DNA of 39,127 nt from Vreelandella maris (GTDB lineage Bacteria > Pseudomonadota > Gammaproteobacteria > Pseudomonadales > Halomonadaceae), in NCBI RefSeq assembly GCF_013371085.1, contig NZ_JABWCV010000030.1, positions 1 to 39,127 of the forward strand, read 5' to 3'. This document shows positions 7,813 to 16,853 of this stretch, piece by piece (position 1 is the first letter of the stretch; each line of letters starts with the position of its first letter). The notes below the pieces were generated by a model, which was not told the DNA's origin, made no database searches, and saw only the letters and a program-made list of their open reading frames with translations. Both the position numbers and the translations under genes were made by a program.

Positions 7813-8768
7813 CTCATCGTCTCATTATCTTCGCGCAGGTAATCCAACAACATTAGCAAATCATCAGGGAGATCGACCTGAAAAGTAACGGTTTCGCCAC
7901 TGACCGGATGCTTGAAAATCAACTTCCGAGCATGTAGCGCCTGACGCGGAAACTCGCGCAAGATCTCCTTCAATGGCTCCGCAGCGCCTGGCGGCAGCTT
8001 GGCACGGCCGCCATACATGGGATCACCAATCAATGGATAACGGGCATGGGCCATGTGCACACGAATTTGATGGGTGCGCCCTGTTTCCAGCTTACAGCGT
8101 ACATGGGTATGGGCACGGAACCGTTCAACCACGCGAAAATGCGTAATCGCAGGTTTGCCCGATGTCGTTACCGCTTGGCGCTTACGGTCTTTCGGATGTC
8201 GGCCAATAGGCGCATCAATGGTACTGCCAGAGACCGGCTTACCAATCACCACCGCGTCGTACTGGCGCGACACGCTGCGTGCCTGCAACTGATCCACCAG
8301 CACGGTTTGAGCGGGCAGCGTTTTCGCCACCATCATCAAGCCGGTGGTATCTTTATCCAGGCGGTGAACGATACCCGCGCGTGGCACTTCAGCAAGCGCC
8401 GGGTGATGGTAAAGCAAGGCATTGAGCAGCGTGCCATCAGGGTTGCCTGCAGCAGGATGAACGACCATACCCGCCGCTTTATTAATGACGATTACCGCGT
8501 CGTCTTCATACACGATATCCAGCGCGATATCCTGCGCTTCAAAGCGCGTATCGTCTTCGATGGTGGCCTGCAGTGCCAACACTTCATCACCATGTAGCTT
8601 GGCCTTCGGCTTGGCTTGCACGCCATCCACGGTTAATTCACCGGCATTAATCCACGCTTTTAAGCGTTCACGTGAGTAATCGCTGAACAACTCCGCCGCC
8701 GCTTGGTCTAACCGCGCACCGGCCAGTGTGGCGGGCACACGCTGCGTGTCTTCAACTATTCGAGACAT
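7809..8768 (-). CDS. rluD: 23S rRNA pseudouridine(1911/1915/1917) synthase RluD
   Basis: This enzyme isomerises uridines in helix 69 of 23S rRNA, at the ribosomal subunit interface. It is 319 aa. An S4-like RNA-binding domain (about residues 15-75) precedes the RluA-type catalytic domain with the motif GIVHRLDKDTTG (135-143), whose Asp138 is the catalytic nucleophile. RTHQIRVHMAH lies downstream. RluA-family paralogues look alike. RluD is preferred because of the length, the S4 domain and the neighbours pgeF and bamD, which flank rluD in many gammaproteobacteria. It is divergent from bamD across a 217-bp intergenic region. Confidence 0.92.
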   Translation of the reverse strand: MSRIVEDTQRVPATLAGARLDQAAAELFSDYSRERLKAWINAGELTVDGVQAKPKAKLHGDEVLALQATIEDDTRFEAQDIALDIVYEDDAVIVINKAAGMVVHPAAGNPDGTLLNALLYHHPALAEVPRAGIVHRLDKDTTGLMMVAKTLPAQTVLVDQLQARSVSRQYDAVVIGKPVSGSTIDAPIGRHPKDRKRQAVTTSGKPAITHFRVVERFRAHTHVRCKLETGRTHQIRVHMAHARYPLIGDPMYGGRAKLPPGAAEPLKEILREFPRQALHARKLIFKHPVSGETVTFQVDLPDDLLMLLDYLREDNETMR

Positions 8769-8985
8769 GAAAAACCTCTTTAAAGCGCGAAAAAAACCCC
8801 AGCAAGGCGAAAAATCAGCCTCAGCATGTAAAAATCAATATTGACGGCACCTGACGAAACGTCGCTAAGCCTGCGTTTTATGTCGAGGTGTTTTATAGTG
8901 GGCGGACTGCGACCTATTCTACCATTTCTACTTATGGCCATCGCCGCTTTTTGGTGATTGAGGCTTGTTTGCAACGAGGATGAAG

Positions 8986-9801
8986 ATGCGCGTTTTTTCA
9001 GCTGCCAACCGCTTTGGTGCTCTAGCCCTAAGCCTTGCCCTTTTAGCGGGCTGTGCGAGTAACGACACCAGTGAAGAAGAGGAAGATGAATTTGCTGGGG
9101 TGCAGGAGCGCGAGCTCTATGAATTGGCCCGCACGGCCTTAGACAGCAACCGCTACCCGATCGCGATTGAGCGTTTAGAAGCGCTCGATACACGCTACCC
9201 TTTTGGCGCCCATGCTGAGCAGGCACAGCTTGAGCTGATCTATGCCTACTATGAAAATAGCAATTGGGAAGAAGCCCGGGCAGCGGCTAGCCGCTTTATT
9301 CGCCTTCACCCCGACCACCCCCAGGTAGACTACGCCTACTATCTTCGCGGCCTTTCGGCGTGGCAAGCAGGCCGCTTCAGCTTAGAGCGCCTGCGCTTGA
9401 TCGACATCTCCAAGCGCGATTTGGGCGCCTCGCGGGATGCCTACAATGATTTCCGCGAGCTGATCCAACGCTACCCGCAGAGTGAATATGCGCCGGATGC
9501 CCAGCAGCGCATCGTCTATCTACGTGAGCTAATGGCCCGCCATGAACTGCATGTCGCCGATTACTACCTACGCCGCGGGGCCTATTTGGCAGCGGTTGAG
9601 CGTGGCCGCTGGGTCGTCGAAAACTATCCTGAATCAAGCGCCACCCGGGATGCCCTAGCCACCATGGTAGAAGGCTATCAAGGCTTGGACATGGATGATC
9701 GCGCCAATGAGGTGCTAGCGGTACTGCGTGAAAACGCGCCTGATCATGAGCAGTTAGAAGGCAACCGCTTTGTTCCAAAACACTTAGGTCAAAATGATTA
9801 A
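8986..9801 (+). CDS. bamD: Outer membrane assembly lipoprotein BamD
   Basis: BamD is the essential lipoprotein of the BAM complex, which folds beta-barrel proteins into the outer membrane. A lipoprotein signal is clear: Arg, the hydrophobic stretch ALALSLALLAGC with the Cys as lipid attachment site, then an acidic Ser/Glu-rich linker. TPR-like helical repeats follow (ELYELARTALDSNRYPIAI, YPFGAHAEQAQLELIYAYY, DYAYYLRGL). The ATG at 8986 (271 aa) is preferred because GAGG lies 6 nt upstream. An ATG at 8980 and a TTG at 8965 are in frame but crowd or precede that site. It is divergent from rluD and ends in a strong terminator. Pseudomonas has pilS-pilR next, whereas here a chemoreceptor follows. 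Confidence 0.95.
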   Translation: MRVFSAANRFGALALSLALLAGCASNDTSEEEEDEFAGVQERELYELARTALDSNRYPIAIERLEALDTRYPFGAHAEQAQLELIYAYYENSNWEEARAAASRFIRLHPDHPQVDYAYYLRGLSAWQAGRFSLERLRLIDISKRDLGASRDAYNDFRELIQRYPQSEYAPDAQQRIVYLRELMARHELHVADYYLRRGAYLAAVERGRWVVENYPESSATRDALATMVEGYQGLDMDDRANEVLAVLRENAPDHEQLEGNRFVPKHLGQND

Positions 9802-9850
9802 GGCGGCACGCGTATATCGCTGTTAAAAGCTGTACAAGCACGTTTGACTA

Positions 9851-9876
9851 AACCACGCTCCGGCGTGGTTTTTTTA
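9851..9876 (+). terminator. Rho-independent terminator of bamD
   Basis: AACCACGC pairs perfectly with GCGTGGTT around a TCCG tetraloop-size loop and is followed by TTTTTATT. It lies 50 bp after the bamD stop and separates it from the chemoreceptor gene. Confidence 0.92.
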
Positions 9877-9930
9877 TTGGCCATCAAAGCAACTCTTTGA
9901 CACCACAACCAAAAGCTAATAAAGGCAGAA

Positions 9931-9981
9931 TTGTACAAATAAATATTATTTCTATACAAAAATTGTACAACAGACTATGAT
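9931..9981 (+). promoter_or_regulatory. Chemoreceptor promoter with paired TTGTACAA palindromes
   Basis: A candidate sigma-70 promoter, TATACA (9953-9958), 17 bp, TATGAT (9976-9981), lies about 50 bp upstream of the receptor start. An identical 8-bp palindrome, TTGTACAA, occurs twice: at 9931-9938 and at 9963-9970. The first is in the AT-rich upstream region and the second is inside the promoter spacer. Their separation is 32 bp, about three helical turns. This layout resembles a repressor operator pair. No flagellar sigma-28 box was found. Confidence 0.45.
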
Positions 9982-10032
9982 TTGCTCGTCTTACATAATA
10001 CAGCGCCTGAACGGCGCCTGAGGGAGCAATCG

Positions 10033-11739
10033 ATGCCACTGTTTAACACCCGTGCCAGCAATACCAAGATCAGCACACGCTTAGCGATAGGATTTTCTGC
10101 TCTGCTGGGGTTACTGATCTTGTTAACCGCCGTCGGGATTTACCAAGTCAATCAAATTGACCGTGGCCTAACCACCATCAACGATGTCAACGGTACTAAA
10201 CAGCGGTTTGCGGTGGATTGGCGTGGCAGCGTGCACGATCGCGCCATCGTATTACGAGACATTGTCATTACTTCAGGCAACGGCAACCTGGGGGCGCTAG
10301 AGAGCGAAATACAGCGCCTTCGAGATGCTTACAGTGTTGCAGAAACAGGTATGCAGCAAGTAACTAGCCAGCACGCTGGCAGTCCACAAGAACAGAGTAT
10401 TGTTAACAGTATTAATGACCAAGCGGAGATCACACAGACCTTAACTGAGCAGGTTATTGCCGCCCGCCAAGCGGATGAGTATGCAAATGCTCAAACGATG
10501 CTGCTCGAACAAGCAGGCCCCGCCTACACAGAGTGGCTAAACCGCATTAATCAATTTATCGACCTACAACAAGAATTAAACGATGCGACCACCACTGACG
10601 CTCGCGACACCGCTTCCGGCTTTCAAATGCAGATGCTGGGCCTGACACTGTTTGCATTGCTAATTGGTGGATTTATTGCCGTGTTCTTGTCCCGCCAGCT
10701 ACTGCGTGAGCTAGGTGCCGAACCCCACGAAGTCAAAGCGTTTGCAGAAGCTATTGGGCGTGGTGAATTAACCAGCCAAGGGCAACTCAAAGAGGGCGAT
10801 ACACGTAGCATTATGGCGTCTCAGGTTGCCATGGCACATCAATTACAAACTATTGTGACGCAGGTTCGCGCCTCTGCAGAGGCAGTTGCCAGCAATAGCG
10901 AGCAAATTGCTGAAGGTAATAATGATCTCTCCTCACGTACTGGACAGCAGGCAAGCGCATTGGCCGAGACGGCCTCTGCCATGGAGCAGCTCAATAGCAC
11001 TGTAAAACTTAACGCCGAGAACTCAGAACAGGCAAGCCAAGAAGCGACGAGCGCTTCACGCACCGCTACTCGCGGCGGGGAAGCAGTTCATCAGGTGGTA
11101 GACACCATGAACGATCTGAATAAAAGTTCACAGGAAATTTCAGGCATCATTTCGACGATTGATTCAATCGCTTTTCAAACCAATATCCTGGCCCTTAACG
11201 CATCGGTCGAAGCTGCCCGCGCTGGCGAACACGGGCGTGGTTTTGCGGTCGTTGCTGAAGAAGTTCGCAGGCTTGCCCAGCGCAGTGCCGACGCTGCCCG
11301 GGAAATCAACAACCTGATCTCCAAGAATCTAGAACGGGTTAACCATGGCAATGAACGCGCCGAAGAAGCCAGCAAATCAACCGTTGAAATTGTGGCGGCC
11401 ATCGAGCGCGTGAATAGCATCATGAAAGAAATTAGTAATGCCAGCGCCGAGCAGAGCACTGGCGTGCAAGAAGTAGGTAGAGCAGTGACCGAGATGGATC
11501 ACGTGACCCAACAGAACGCGGCTCTGGTACAAGAGAGCGCCACCGCCGCCAACAACCTGCGTCAAAACGCTCACTCTCTGCTGCATGCCATGGAAGTCTT
11601 CAAGCTGCCCGAATCCCCCCAAAGCGTACAGGCGCCGCGTACCGCATTGGCACCTGTGCGTGCTCATTCGTCTAATACGATGGGTACACTGCCTGCTGCA
11701 AAGGCTCAGCAGGCCGAACCTGAGTGGGAAAGTTTTTAA
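10033..11739 (+). CDS. Methyl-accepting chemotaxis protein
   Basis: This transmembrane chemoreceptor passes a ligand signal to CheA/CheW. It is 568 aa from the ATG at 10033, chosen because AGGGAG lies 7 nt upstream. The longer frame adds 17 residues without a ribosome site. TM1 is at about residues 17-37, followed by a helical periplasmic sensor of about 160 residues that looks like the four-helix-bundle (4HB_MCP) class. TM2 is at about 199-220, then a HAMP domain and the cytoplasmic signalling domain. The hairpin tip [21 protein letters not shown] and [18 protein letters not shown] are near 378-415. The last five residues, EWESF, match the tethering pentapeptide bound by CheR and CheB, after a flexible linker. 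The ligand cannot be predicted. No che genes are nearby. Confidence 0.93.
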   Translation: MPLFNTRASNTKISTRLAIGFSALLGLLILLTAVGIYQVNQIDRGLTTINDVNGTKQRFAVDWRGSVHDRAIVLRDIVITSGNGNLGALESEIQRLRDAYSVAETGMQQVTSQHAGSPQEQSIVNSINDQAEITQTLTEQVIAARQADEYANAQTMLLEQAGPAYTEWLNRINQFIDLQQELNDATTTDARDTASGFQMQMLGLTLFALLIGGFIAVFLSRQLLRELGAEPHEVKAFAEAIGRGELTSQGQLKEGDTRSIMASQVAMAHQLQTIVTQVRASAEAVASNSEQIAEGNNDLSSRTGQQASALAETASAMEQLNSTVKLNAENSEQASQEATSASRTATRGGEAVHQVVDTMNDLNKSSQEISGIISTIDSIAFQTNILALNASVEAARAGEHGRGFAVVAEEVRRLAQRSADAAREINNLISKNLERVNHGNERAEEASKSTVEIVAAIERVNSIMKEISNASAEQSTGVQEVGRAVTEMDHVTQQNAALVQESATAANNLRQNAHSLLHAMEVFKLPESPQSVQAPRTALAPVRAHSSNTMGTLPAAKAQQAEPEWESF

Positions 11740-11777
11740 GATACCTCAACAGCGTCTTTATGAATCGCTAAGTTTGA

Positions 11778-13412
11778 TCACGCGCCGGGCTGCCAACCAT
11801 TAACAATCGGGTAGCGGCGGTCCCGGCCAAAACCGCGTGGCGTCACCCGCACGCCAATCGGGGCTTGGCGGCGCTTATACTCGCAGCGGTCGACGAGCTT
11901 AACCACTTTATAAACGTCTTCCTCGTCAAAACCAGCGGCAATAATTGCCTCAGCGCTCATATCGCCTTCAATGTAGCTGACTAAGATCGCGTCGAGCACA
12001 TCGTAATCGGGCAAGGAATCGCTATCTTGTTGATCAGGCGCCAGCTCGGCACTGGGTGGGCGCTCAATCACCCGCTCAGGAATAGCAGGTGATTGCGTGT
12101 TGCGCCAGCGGGCAAGGCGATAAACCCAGGTTTTATACACATCCTTAATGGCGTTATAGCCGCCCACCATATCGCCATACAGCGTGGCATAACCCACCGC
12201 CATTTCGCTCTTGTTGCCGGTGGTCAGCACCATCAAGCCTTTCTTATTGGAAATCGCCATCAATAGCACACCGCGACAGCGCGACTGCAGGTTCTCTTCC
12301 GTGGTATCGCGTTGCGTACCGGCAAAACTTTCAGCCAGTGTGGTCATAAAGGCGTCGACCATGGGCTCAATCGGCATGATCTCGTAGTGAACCCCCAGCA
12401 TCTTGGCCTGTTCAGCGGCGTCCTGCTTGGAAATATCCGCCGTGTAGTGGTACGGCATCATCACCGCTTGCACCCGTTGAGCGCCTAGCGCATCCACCGC
12501 AATCGCCAGCGAAAGCGCTGAGTCGATACCGCCGGAAAGCCCCAGCACAACGCCGTCAAAACCGCTCTTGTTGACATAATCGCGCAGCCCGGTAACGAGC
12601 GCACAGTAAAGGCTCTCTTCCGGCTCCACCTCAGGGTCAATCTCTCCGGCTTGGGGTTCCCACACCGTCGCGCTGGTTTGCAAAAACTGAACCGGCATTA
12701 GGCCTGCCTGCCAATACGGTGCCAGCACCTGCAACTCACCGCTGGCGTTAACGCAGCAAGATCCGCCATCAAACACCAGCTCATCCTGACCACCGATGGT
12801 ATTCACATACACAATGGGAAGCTGCGTATCCTGGGCGTGCTCCTCCAACAGGCGCAGCCGTTCCGCGGGCTTGTCCTGATGATAGGGAGAGGCGTGCAAA
12901 GAGACTAGCACCTCAGCGCCAGCTTGCGCGGCGGCCTTAACCGGCGCGCCATCCCATAGATCCTCGCAGATCACGATGCCCAGCTTGGCGCCCTTATGCT
13001 CATAAACGAGTGTCTCAGTGCCGGGCGTAAAGTAGCGCTGCTCATCAAACACTTGATAGTTAGGCAGCGCCTGCTTGGCGTACTCAGCTTCCCACTGCCC
13101 GTTGTAGAGCAGACCCGCCAGGTTGTAGCAACGCCCTTCCCGCACGCCGGGGTAGCCAATAATGACCAGCACATCACTGGCGACTTTCGATGCCATTAGC
13201 GCACGGGCTTCACGCAGGCGGGTTTCCATTGAGGGGCGCAACAGCAGATCTTCAGGCGGGTAGCCCGACAAAAAAAGCTCAGGAAAGACAACAATATCTG
13301 CCCCATGCTCAATCCGTGCTTCACGCACTGCTTCAATCGCGCGTGCGGCGTTGCCGGGAATATCCCCGACCAGAGGATCGAGTTGGGCCATTACCAGCGT
13401 TAAGTCTTGCAT
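11778..13412 (-). CDS. nadE: Glutamine-dependent NAD+ synthetase
   Basis: This enzyme makes NAD+ from nicotinic acid adenine dinucleotide, ATP and glutamine-derived ammonia. An N-terminal nitrilase-fold glutaminase domain (about 1-250) shows the catalytic Glu in VVFPELFLSGYPPEDLL, a Lys region before LPNYQVFDEQRYF, and the nucleophile Cys in IVICEDLWDG. The C-terminal synthetase domain has the PP-loop LGLSGGIDSALS and TTGNKSEMAVGYATLYGDM. The length is about 544 aa, standard for the bacterial two-domain form. The ATG at 13412 gives MQDLTLVMAQLDP, which aligns with family N-termini. A TTG three codons upstream (13421) is also possible because AAGAGA is nearer to it. It converges on the chemoreceptor gene with 38 bp between stops and no clear terminator. 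Confidence 0.94.
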   Translation of the reverse strand: MQDLTLVMAQLDPLVGDIPGNAARAIEAVREARIEHGADIVVFPELFLSGYPPEDLLLRPSMETRLREARALMASKVASDVLVIIGYPGVREGRCYNLAGLLYNGQWEAEYAKQALPNYQVFDEQRYFTPGTETLVYEHKGAKLGIVICEDLWDGAPVKAAAQAGAEVLVSLHASPYHQDKPAERLRLLEEHAQDTQLPIVYVNTIGGQDELVFDGGSCCVNASGELQVLAPYWQAGLMPVQFLQTSATVWEPQAGEIDPEVEPEESLYCALVTGLRDYVNKSGFDGVVLGLSGGIDSALSLAIAVDALGAQRVQAVMMPYHYTADISKQDAAEQAKMLGVHYEIMPIEPMVDAFMTTLAESFAGTQRDTTEENLQSRCRGVLLMAISNKKGLMVLTTGNKSEMAVGYATLYGDMVGGYNAIKDVYKTWVYRLARWRNTQSPAIPERVIERPPSAELAPDQQDSDSLPDYDVLDAILVSYIEGDMSAEAIIAAGFDEEDVYKVVKLVDRCEYKRRQAPIGVRVTPRGFGRDRRYPIVNGWQPGA

Positions 13413-13548
13413 GGGCGTCAAAATCTCTTGAGAATCTTTGAAATAGGGTTACACCGTCATAGTCGTATTGTCCCGCAAGGGCCGCCAACTGGCAAAGGCC
13501 ATGCGTCAATCCCAAGCCTCGTTCCCTCAATCGGGAGACAAAATAAGG

Positions 13549-13821
13549 ATGAACCTCTTGATCATTCGGCTGATTATCTTCGCCGTTGTATTTTATGCCG
13601 GTTTAAAGCTCTACGGCATCTACCGACAACGTAAGTTTGAGCATGAAGCGCAGCACAAACAAGTCAATCGCCATGAAGGCGGTAAAATGGTGCGCTGCCG
13701 CTGGTGCGAGGTGCACATACCTGAAGATGAAGCGCTGCGCGACCACGAGCAGTGGTTCTGCTCCAGCGCGCACCGCGACCGCTTTTTACAAGAGCAGCAG
13801 GAGAAAGACGGCGCGCCTTAA
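13549..13821 (+). CDS. PP0621-like small membrane-anchored protein with Cys/His motif
   Basis: A 90-aa protein of unknown function. An N-terminal membrane segment (LLIIRLIIFAVVFYAGLKLYGIY) is followed by a charged linker. The conserved-looking tail is MVRCRWCEVHIPEDEAL ... WFCSSAHRDRF, with C-x2-C and C-x3-H pairs that could bind a metal. From memory, similar short proteins are annotated 'PP0621 family' and sit next to bamD/pilS in Pseudomonas putida, which fits the position here. The ATG at 13549 follows AATAAGG directly, a tight spacing, and GGGAG lies 11 nt upstream. A longer frame from 13468 would add a hydrophilic stretch with no ribosome site. The stop overlaps the convergent thiO stop within TTAA. 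The cytoplasmic tail suggests a regulatory or assembly role, but nothing in the sequence proves one. Confidence 0.75.
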   Translation: MNLLIIRLIIFAVVFYAGLKLYGIYRQRKFEHEAQHKQVNRHEGGKMVRCRWCEVHIPEDEALRDHEQWFCSSAHRDRFLQEQQEKDGAP

Positions 13822-14921
13822 GCCTGAATAAGCCGCTCGGGCGTGGGCTGGTAAGGCGCGGGGTCGATTAATGGCTCGCGCCCCAGCAGTTGATCCGCCA
13901 ATAAATGGGTCGATGCAGGCGCCAGCACTAAGCCGTTACGATAGTGCCCCGCATTAATGTATACGTTAGGCCATTCTTGAAGGGCACCGATGAAAGGAAT
14001 GCCCGCCGGTGAACCCGGGCGAAGCCCGGCCCATTGATGCGCTACCGGGCAGGTTGCCAAGGCAGGCAGAATGGCTTCGGCACTCTGTTTTAGCGATGCC
14101 AGGGCTGCCGCGTCGGTGGTCTTATCAAACCCAGCTTCCTCTAACGTAGAGCCGACTAACAGCAACCCGTCTGCACGCGGAATAATATAACGCCCATCTT
14201 TTAACACCACACGCTGCACTAACCCCTTGGGTGCCTGGTAAGCGATCATCTGTCCTTTTACCGGCCTTACCGGCAGCTGTACATTTAGCTGCGCTAATAG
14301 TTGAGCAGCCCAAGCACCGCCGCACACCACAATGCGCCCAGCAATTAACGGCCCTTGTGAGCTAACCACTCCCTCCACTTGGCCATCCTTTTGGATAAAG
14401 CCACTAACCTCGCACTGCTCTCTCAGCGTTACCTGAGGCATCGCCGTTAGCCGCGCCTTCAACGCTTTGGCTAAACGCGGGTTACGCACACTGCCCAGGG
14501 TCGGCATCCATAGCGCACTGTCGCCCACCATTGCCACGCCAGGCTCTTTATCGTGGACGAAATCCGCCCCCACCCGCTCTAGCGGTTTACCCAGCTGTCG
14601 AGCCCAGCACAGAGCACTATCGGCGTCATCTACGTTCAGGTAGAGCAGCCCTTTTTGGCGATACTCAGGATCAATGCCTGTCTCTTCCAGCAAGCGTAAA
14701 GCCAACGAGGGGTAAACGCCTTCCGACCAGCGTGATAATTGCGATATCGCAGCGTCGTATCGCCACGGATAAAGCGGTGAGACGATACCGCCACCGGCCC
14801 ACGAGGCCTCTTTACCGCACTCGCCACGATCCACCAGCGTGACCTGCTGACCCGCATCGGCTAGCTGCAGCGCCGTCATCATGCCGATCACGCCGCCACC
14901 AATAATTAAGAAATCGCTCAC
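13818..14921 (-). CDS. thiO: FAD-dependent glycine oxidase ThiO
   Basis: ThiO oxidises glycine to the imine used in building the thiazole ring of thiamine. Relatives are D-amino acid oxidases. It is 367 aa. The N-terminal Rossmann FAD motif is FLIIGGGVIGMMTALQLADAG with the downstream acidic residue in VTLVDRG. GKEASWAGGGIVSPLYPW follows, the substrate-side signature of ThiO proteins. The C-terminal HQWAGLRPGSPAGIPFIG closes the FAD site. The start is GTG at 14921 with a weak upstream purine run. No other thiamine genes are in the window. The same gene sits between pilR and fimT in Pseudomonas, so its location is ancestral. A D-amino acid oxidase specificity cannot be excluded. Confidence 0.88.
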   Translation of the reverse strand: MSDFLIIGGGVIGMMTALQLADAGQQVTLVDRGECGKEASWAGGGIVSPLYPWRYDAAISQLSRWSEGVYPSLALRLLEETGIDPEYRQKGLLYLNVDDADSALCWARQLGKPLERVGADFVHDKEPGVAMVGDSALWMPTLGSVRNPRLAKALKARLTAMPQVTLREQCEVSGFIQKDGQVEGVVSSQGPLIAGRIVVCGGAWAAQLLAQLNVQLPVRPVKGQMIAYQAPKGLVQRVVLKDGRYIIPRADGLLLVGSTLEEAGFDKTTDAAALASLKQSAEAILPALATCPVAHQWAGLRPGSPAGIPFIGALQEWPNVYINAGHYRNGLVLAPASTHLLADQLLGREPLIDPAPYQPTPERLIQA

Positions 14922-14970
14922 AACATTGTCCGTTTTGGCTTACATAAAAAAGAGTGGCTATCGCCTAGGC

Positions 14971-15004
14971 TGATTAAGCCACCAGCTAATCATGGCCGTT
15001 GACA
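14971..15004. promoter_or_regulatory. Inverted repeat and TTGACA upstream of fimT
   Basis: In the 134-bp gap between divergent thiO and fimT, TGATTAaGC (14971-14979) pairs with GCTAATCA (14985-14992) with one bulged base. A consensus TTGACA -35 box follows 7 bp later (14999-15004) on the plus strand. No good -10 is found at normal spacing. The arrangement could mark an activator-dependent fimT promoter but is weak on its own. Confidence 0.25.
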
Positions 15005-15055
15005 CCGGGCACTGAGCATAGCGCGCGCCATAACAAGGTCAAGTAAGGAGAAGCG

Positions 15056-15592
15056 ATGAACGATGGCCATAACGGCACACGTACGCTACCTGAAAGCGGG
15101 TTTACGTTGCTTGAGCTACTGATCACGCTGCTGTTAGTTGGCATTATGACCGCCTGGGGGCTGCCTAATTTTCAAGCATTGGGTGAGCGAACCGCGCAGA
15201 CCAGCGAAATCAATCGATTACAAAGCGCGTTTTCATTAGCGCGCAATACGGCCATCAGCCAGCGTCGCCAGATCACGCTTTGCCCGGCGACTGAGGACCG
15301 CACGGCATGCAGTAGCGAATGGGGCGGTGAGCTTATGATCGTAAAGGGGGATCAAACAGATAACGTTCAAGCCGACGATATTTTGCGCGTTATGCCTGCC
15401 GAGCGAGGCACCCAAGTAACTTACAGCCGGGGTTGGTCACGCATTCGCTACAGCTCATTGGGCTATACCAGCGGTTATAACGGCAGTTTTGCTATTTGTT
15501 CAGGTAACGGTGCCAAAGAGTCGCAGGGGAAAAAACTAGTGCTGAGCCAGTTGGGGCGTCTGAGAATCGATGAAGCGCCTATCGATTGTTAG
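15056..15592 (+). CDS. fimT: GspH/FimT family pseudopilin
   Basis: This is a type IV pilus minor pilin or type II secretion pseudopilin, anchored in the inner membrane until processed by PilD and incorporated in the pilus. It is 178 aa. The prepilin peptidase site is ESG|FTLLELLITLLLVGIMTAWGLPNF, with Glu at +5 of the mature chain, followed by a hydrophobic helix. The globular part has two Cys pairs (CPATEDRTAC and the terminal CSGNG...IDC) suited to disulfides. AAGGAG lies 6 nt before the ATG. It is separated from the other minor pilins by 9.7 kb of unrelated genes on the opposite side. In Pseudomonas fimT directly precedes fimU. It is adjacent to thiO, as in Pseudomonas. Confidence 0.88.
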   Translation: MNDGHNGTRTLPESGFTLLELLITLLLVGIMTAWGLPNFQALGERTAQTSEINRLQSAFSLARNTAISQRRQITLCPATEDRTACSSEWGGELMIVKGDQTDNVQADDILRVMPAERGTQVTYSRGWSRIRYSSLGYTSGYNGSFAICSGNGAKESQGKKLVLSQLGRLRIDEAPIDC

Positions 15593-15599
15593 GCGCTTC
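15572..15599. terminator. Perfect hairpin at the fimT/trxB convergent junction
   Basis: GAAGCGCCTA (15572-15581) pairs perfectly with TAGGCGCTTC (15590-15599) around an 8-nt loop. The fimT stop codon lies inside the structure. No T-tract follows on either strand, so it may work as a 3'-end stabiliser or a Rho-assisted terminator rather than a classical intrinsic one. Confidence 0.5.
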
Positions 15600-15615
15600 A
15601 GAACAGAGTGCAACG

Positions 15616-16686
<1,071 letters not shown>

Positions 16687-16712
16687 TCATCTACGCTATT
16701 AGGCGAAGAAAC

Positions 16713-16741
16713 CTTGAAAGAGACGATGCAAACACCCATGT
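16713..16741 (+). promoter_or_regulatory. Candidate sigma-32 promoter of acnA
   Basis: CTTGAAA (16713-16719), 15 bp, CCCATGT (16735-16741) matches the RpoH consensus CTTGAAA-N(11-16)-CCCATnT at every defined position. It uses nearly the same spacing as the clpB promoter in this window. Transcription would start near 16748, about 105 nt before the acnA ATG. No sigma-70 -10 is found at the proper distance from the TTGAAA. Confidence 0.5.
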
Positions 16742-16757
16742 GTTATTACTAAATCAC

Positions 16758-16787
16758 GCCATACTGGGGTAAGCCATACTAGGGTAA
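16758..16787. repeat. Tandem 15-bp repeat in the acnA leader
   Basis: GCCATACTGGGGTAA (16758-16772) is followed directly by GCCATACTAGGGTAA (16773-16787), with one mismatch. The pair lies just downstream of the candidate acnA start site, inside the 5' untranslated region. Function unknown. Two adjacent, same-face copies could be a protein-binding site or a recent slippage duplication. Confidence 0.85.
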
Positions 16788-16853
16788 TCAATACGACAGG
16801 AAGATCGTGACCGTCACGCTGAGGGCAACACTCAGCAATCAGAGGAGAAACCC

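Noticed and set aside
9901..10032. Flagellar sigma-28 promoter for the chemoreceptor
   Set aside because: Looked for TAAA-N15-GCCGATAA and found no acceptable match. A sigma-70-like promoter fits better.
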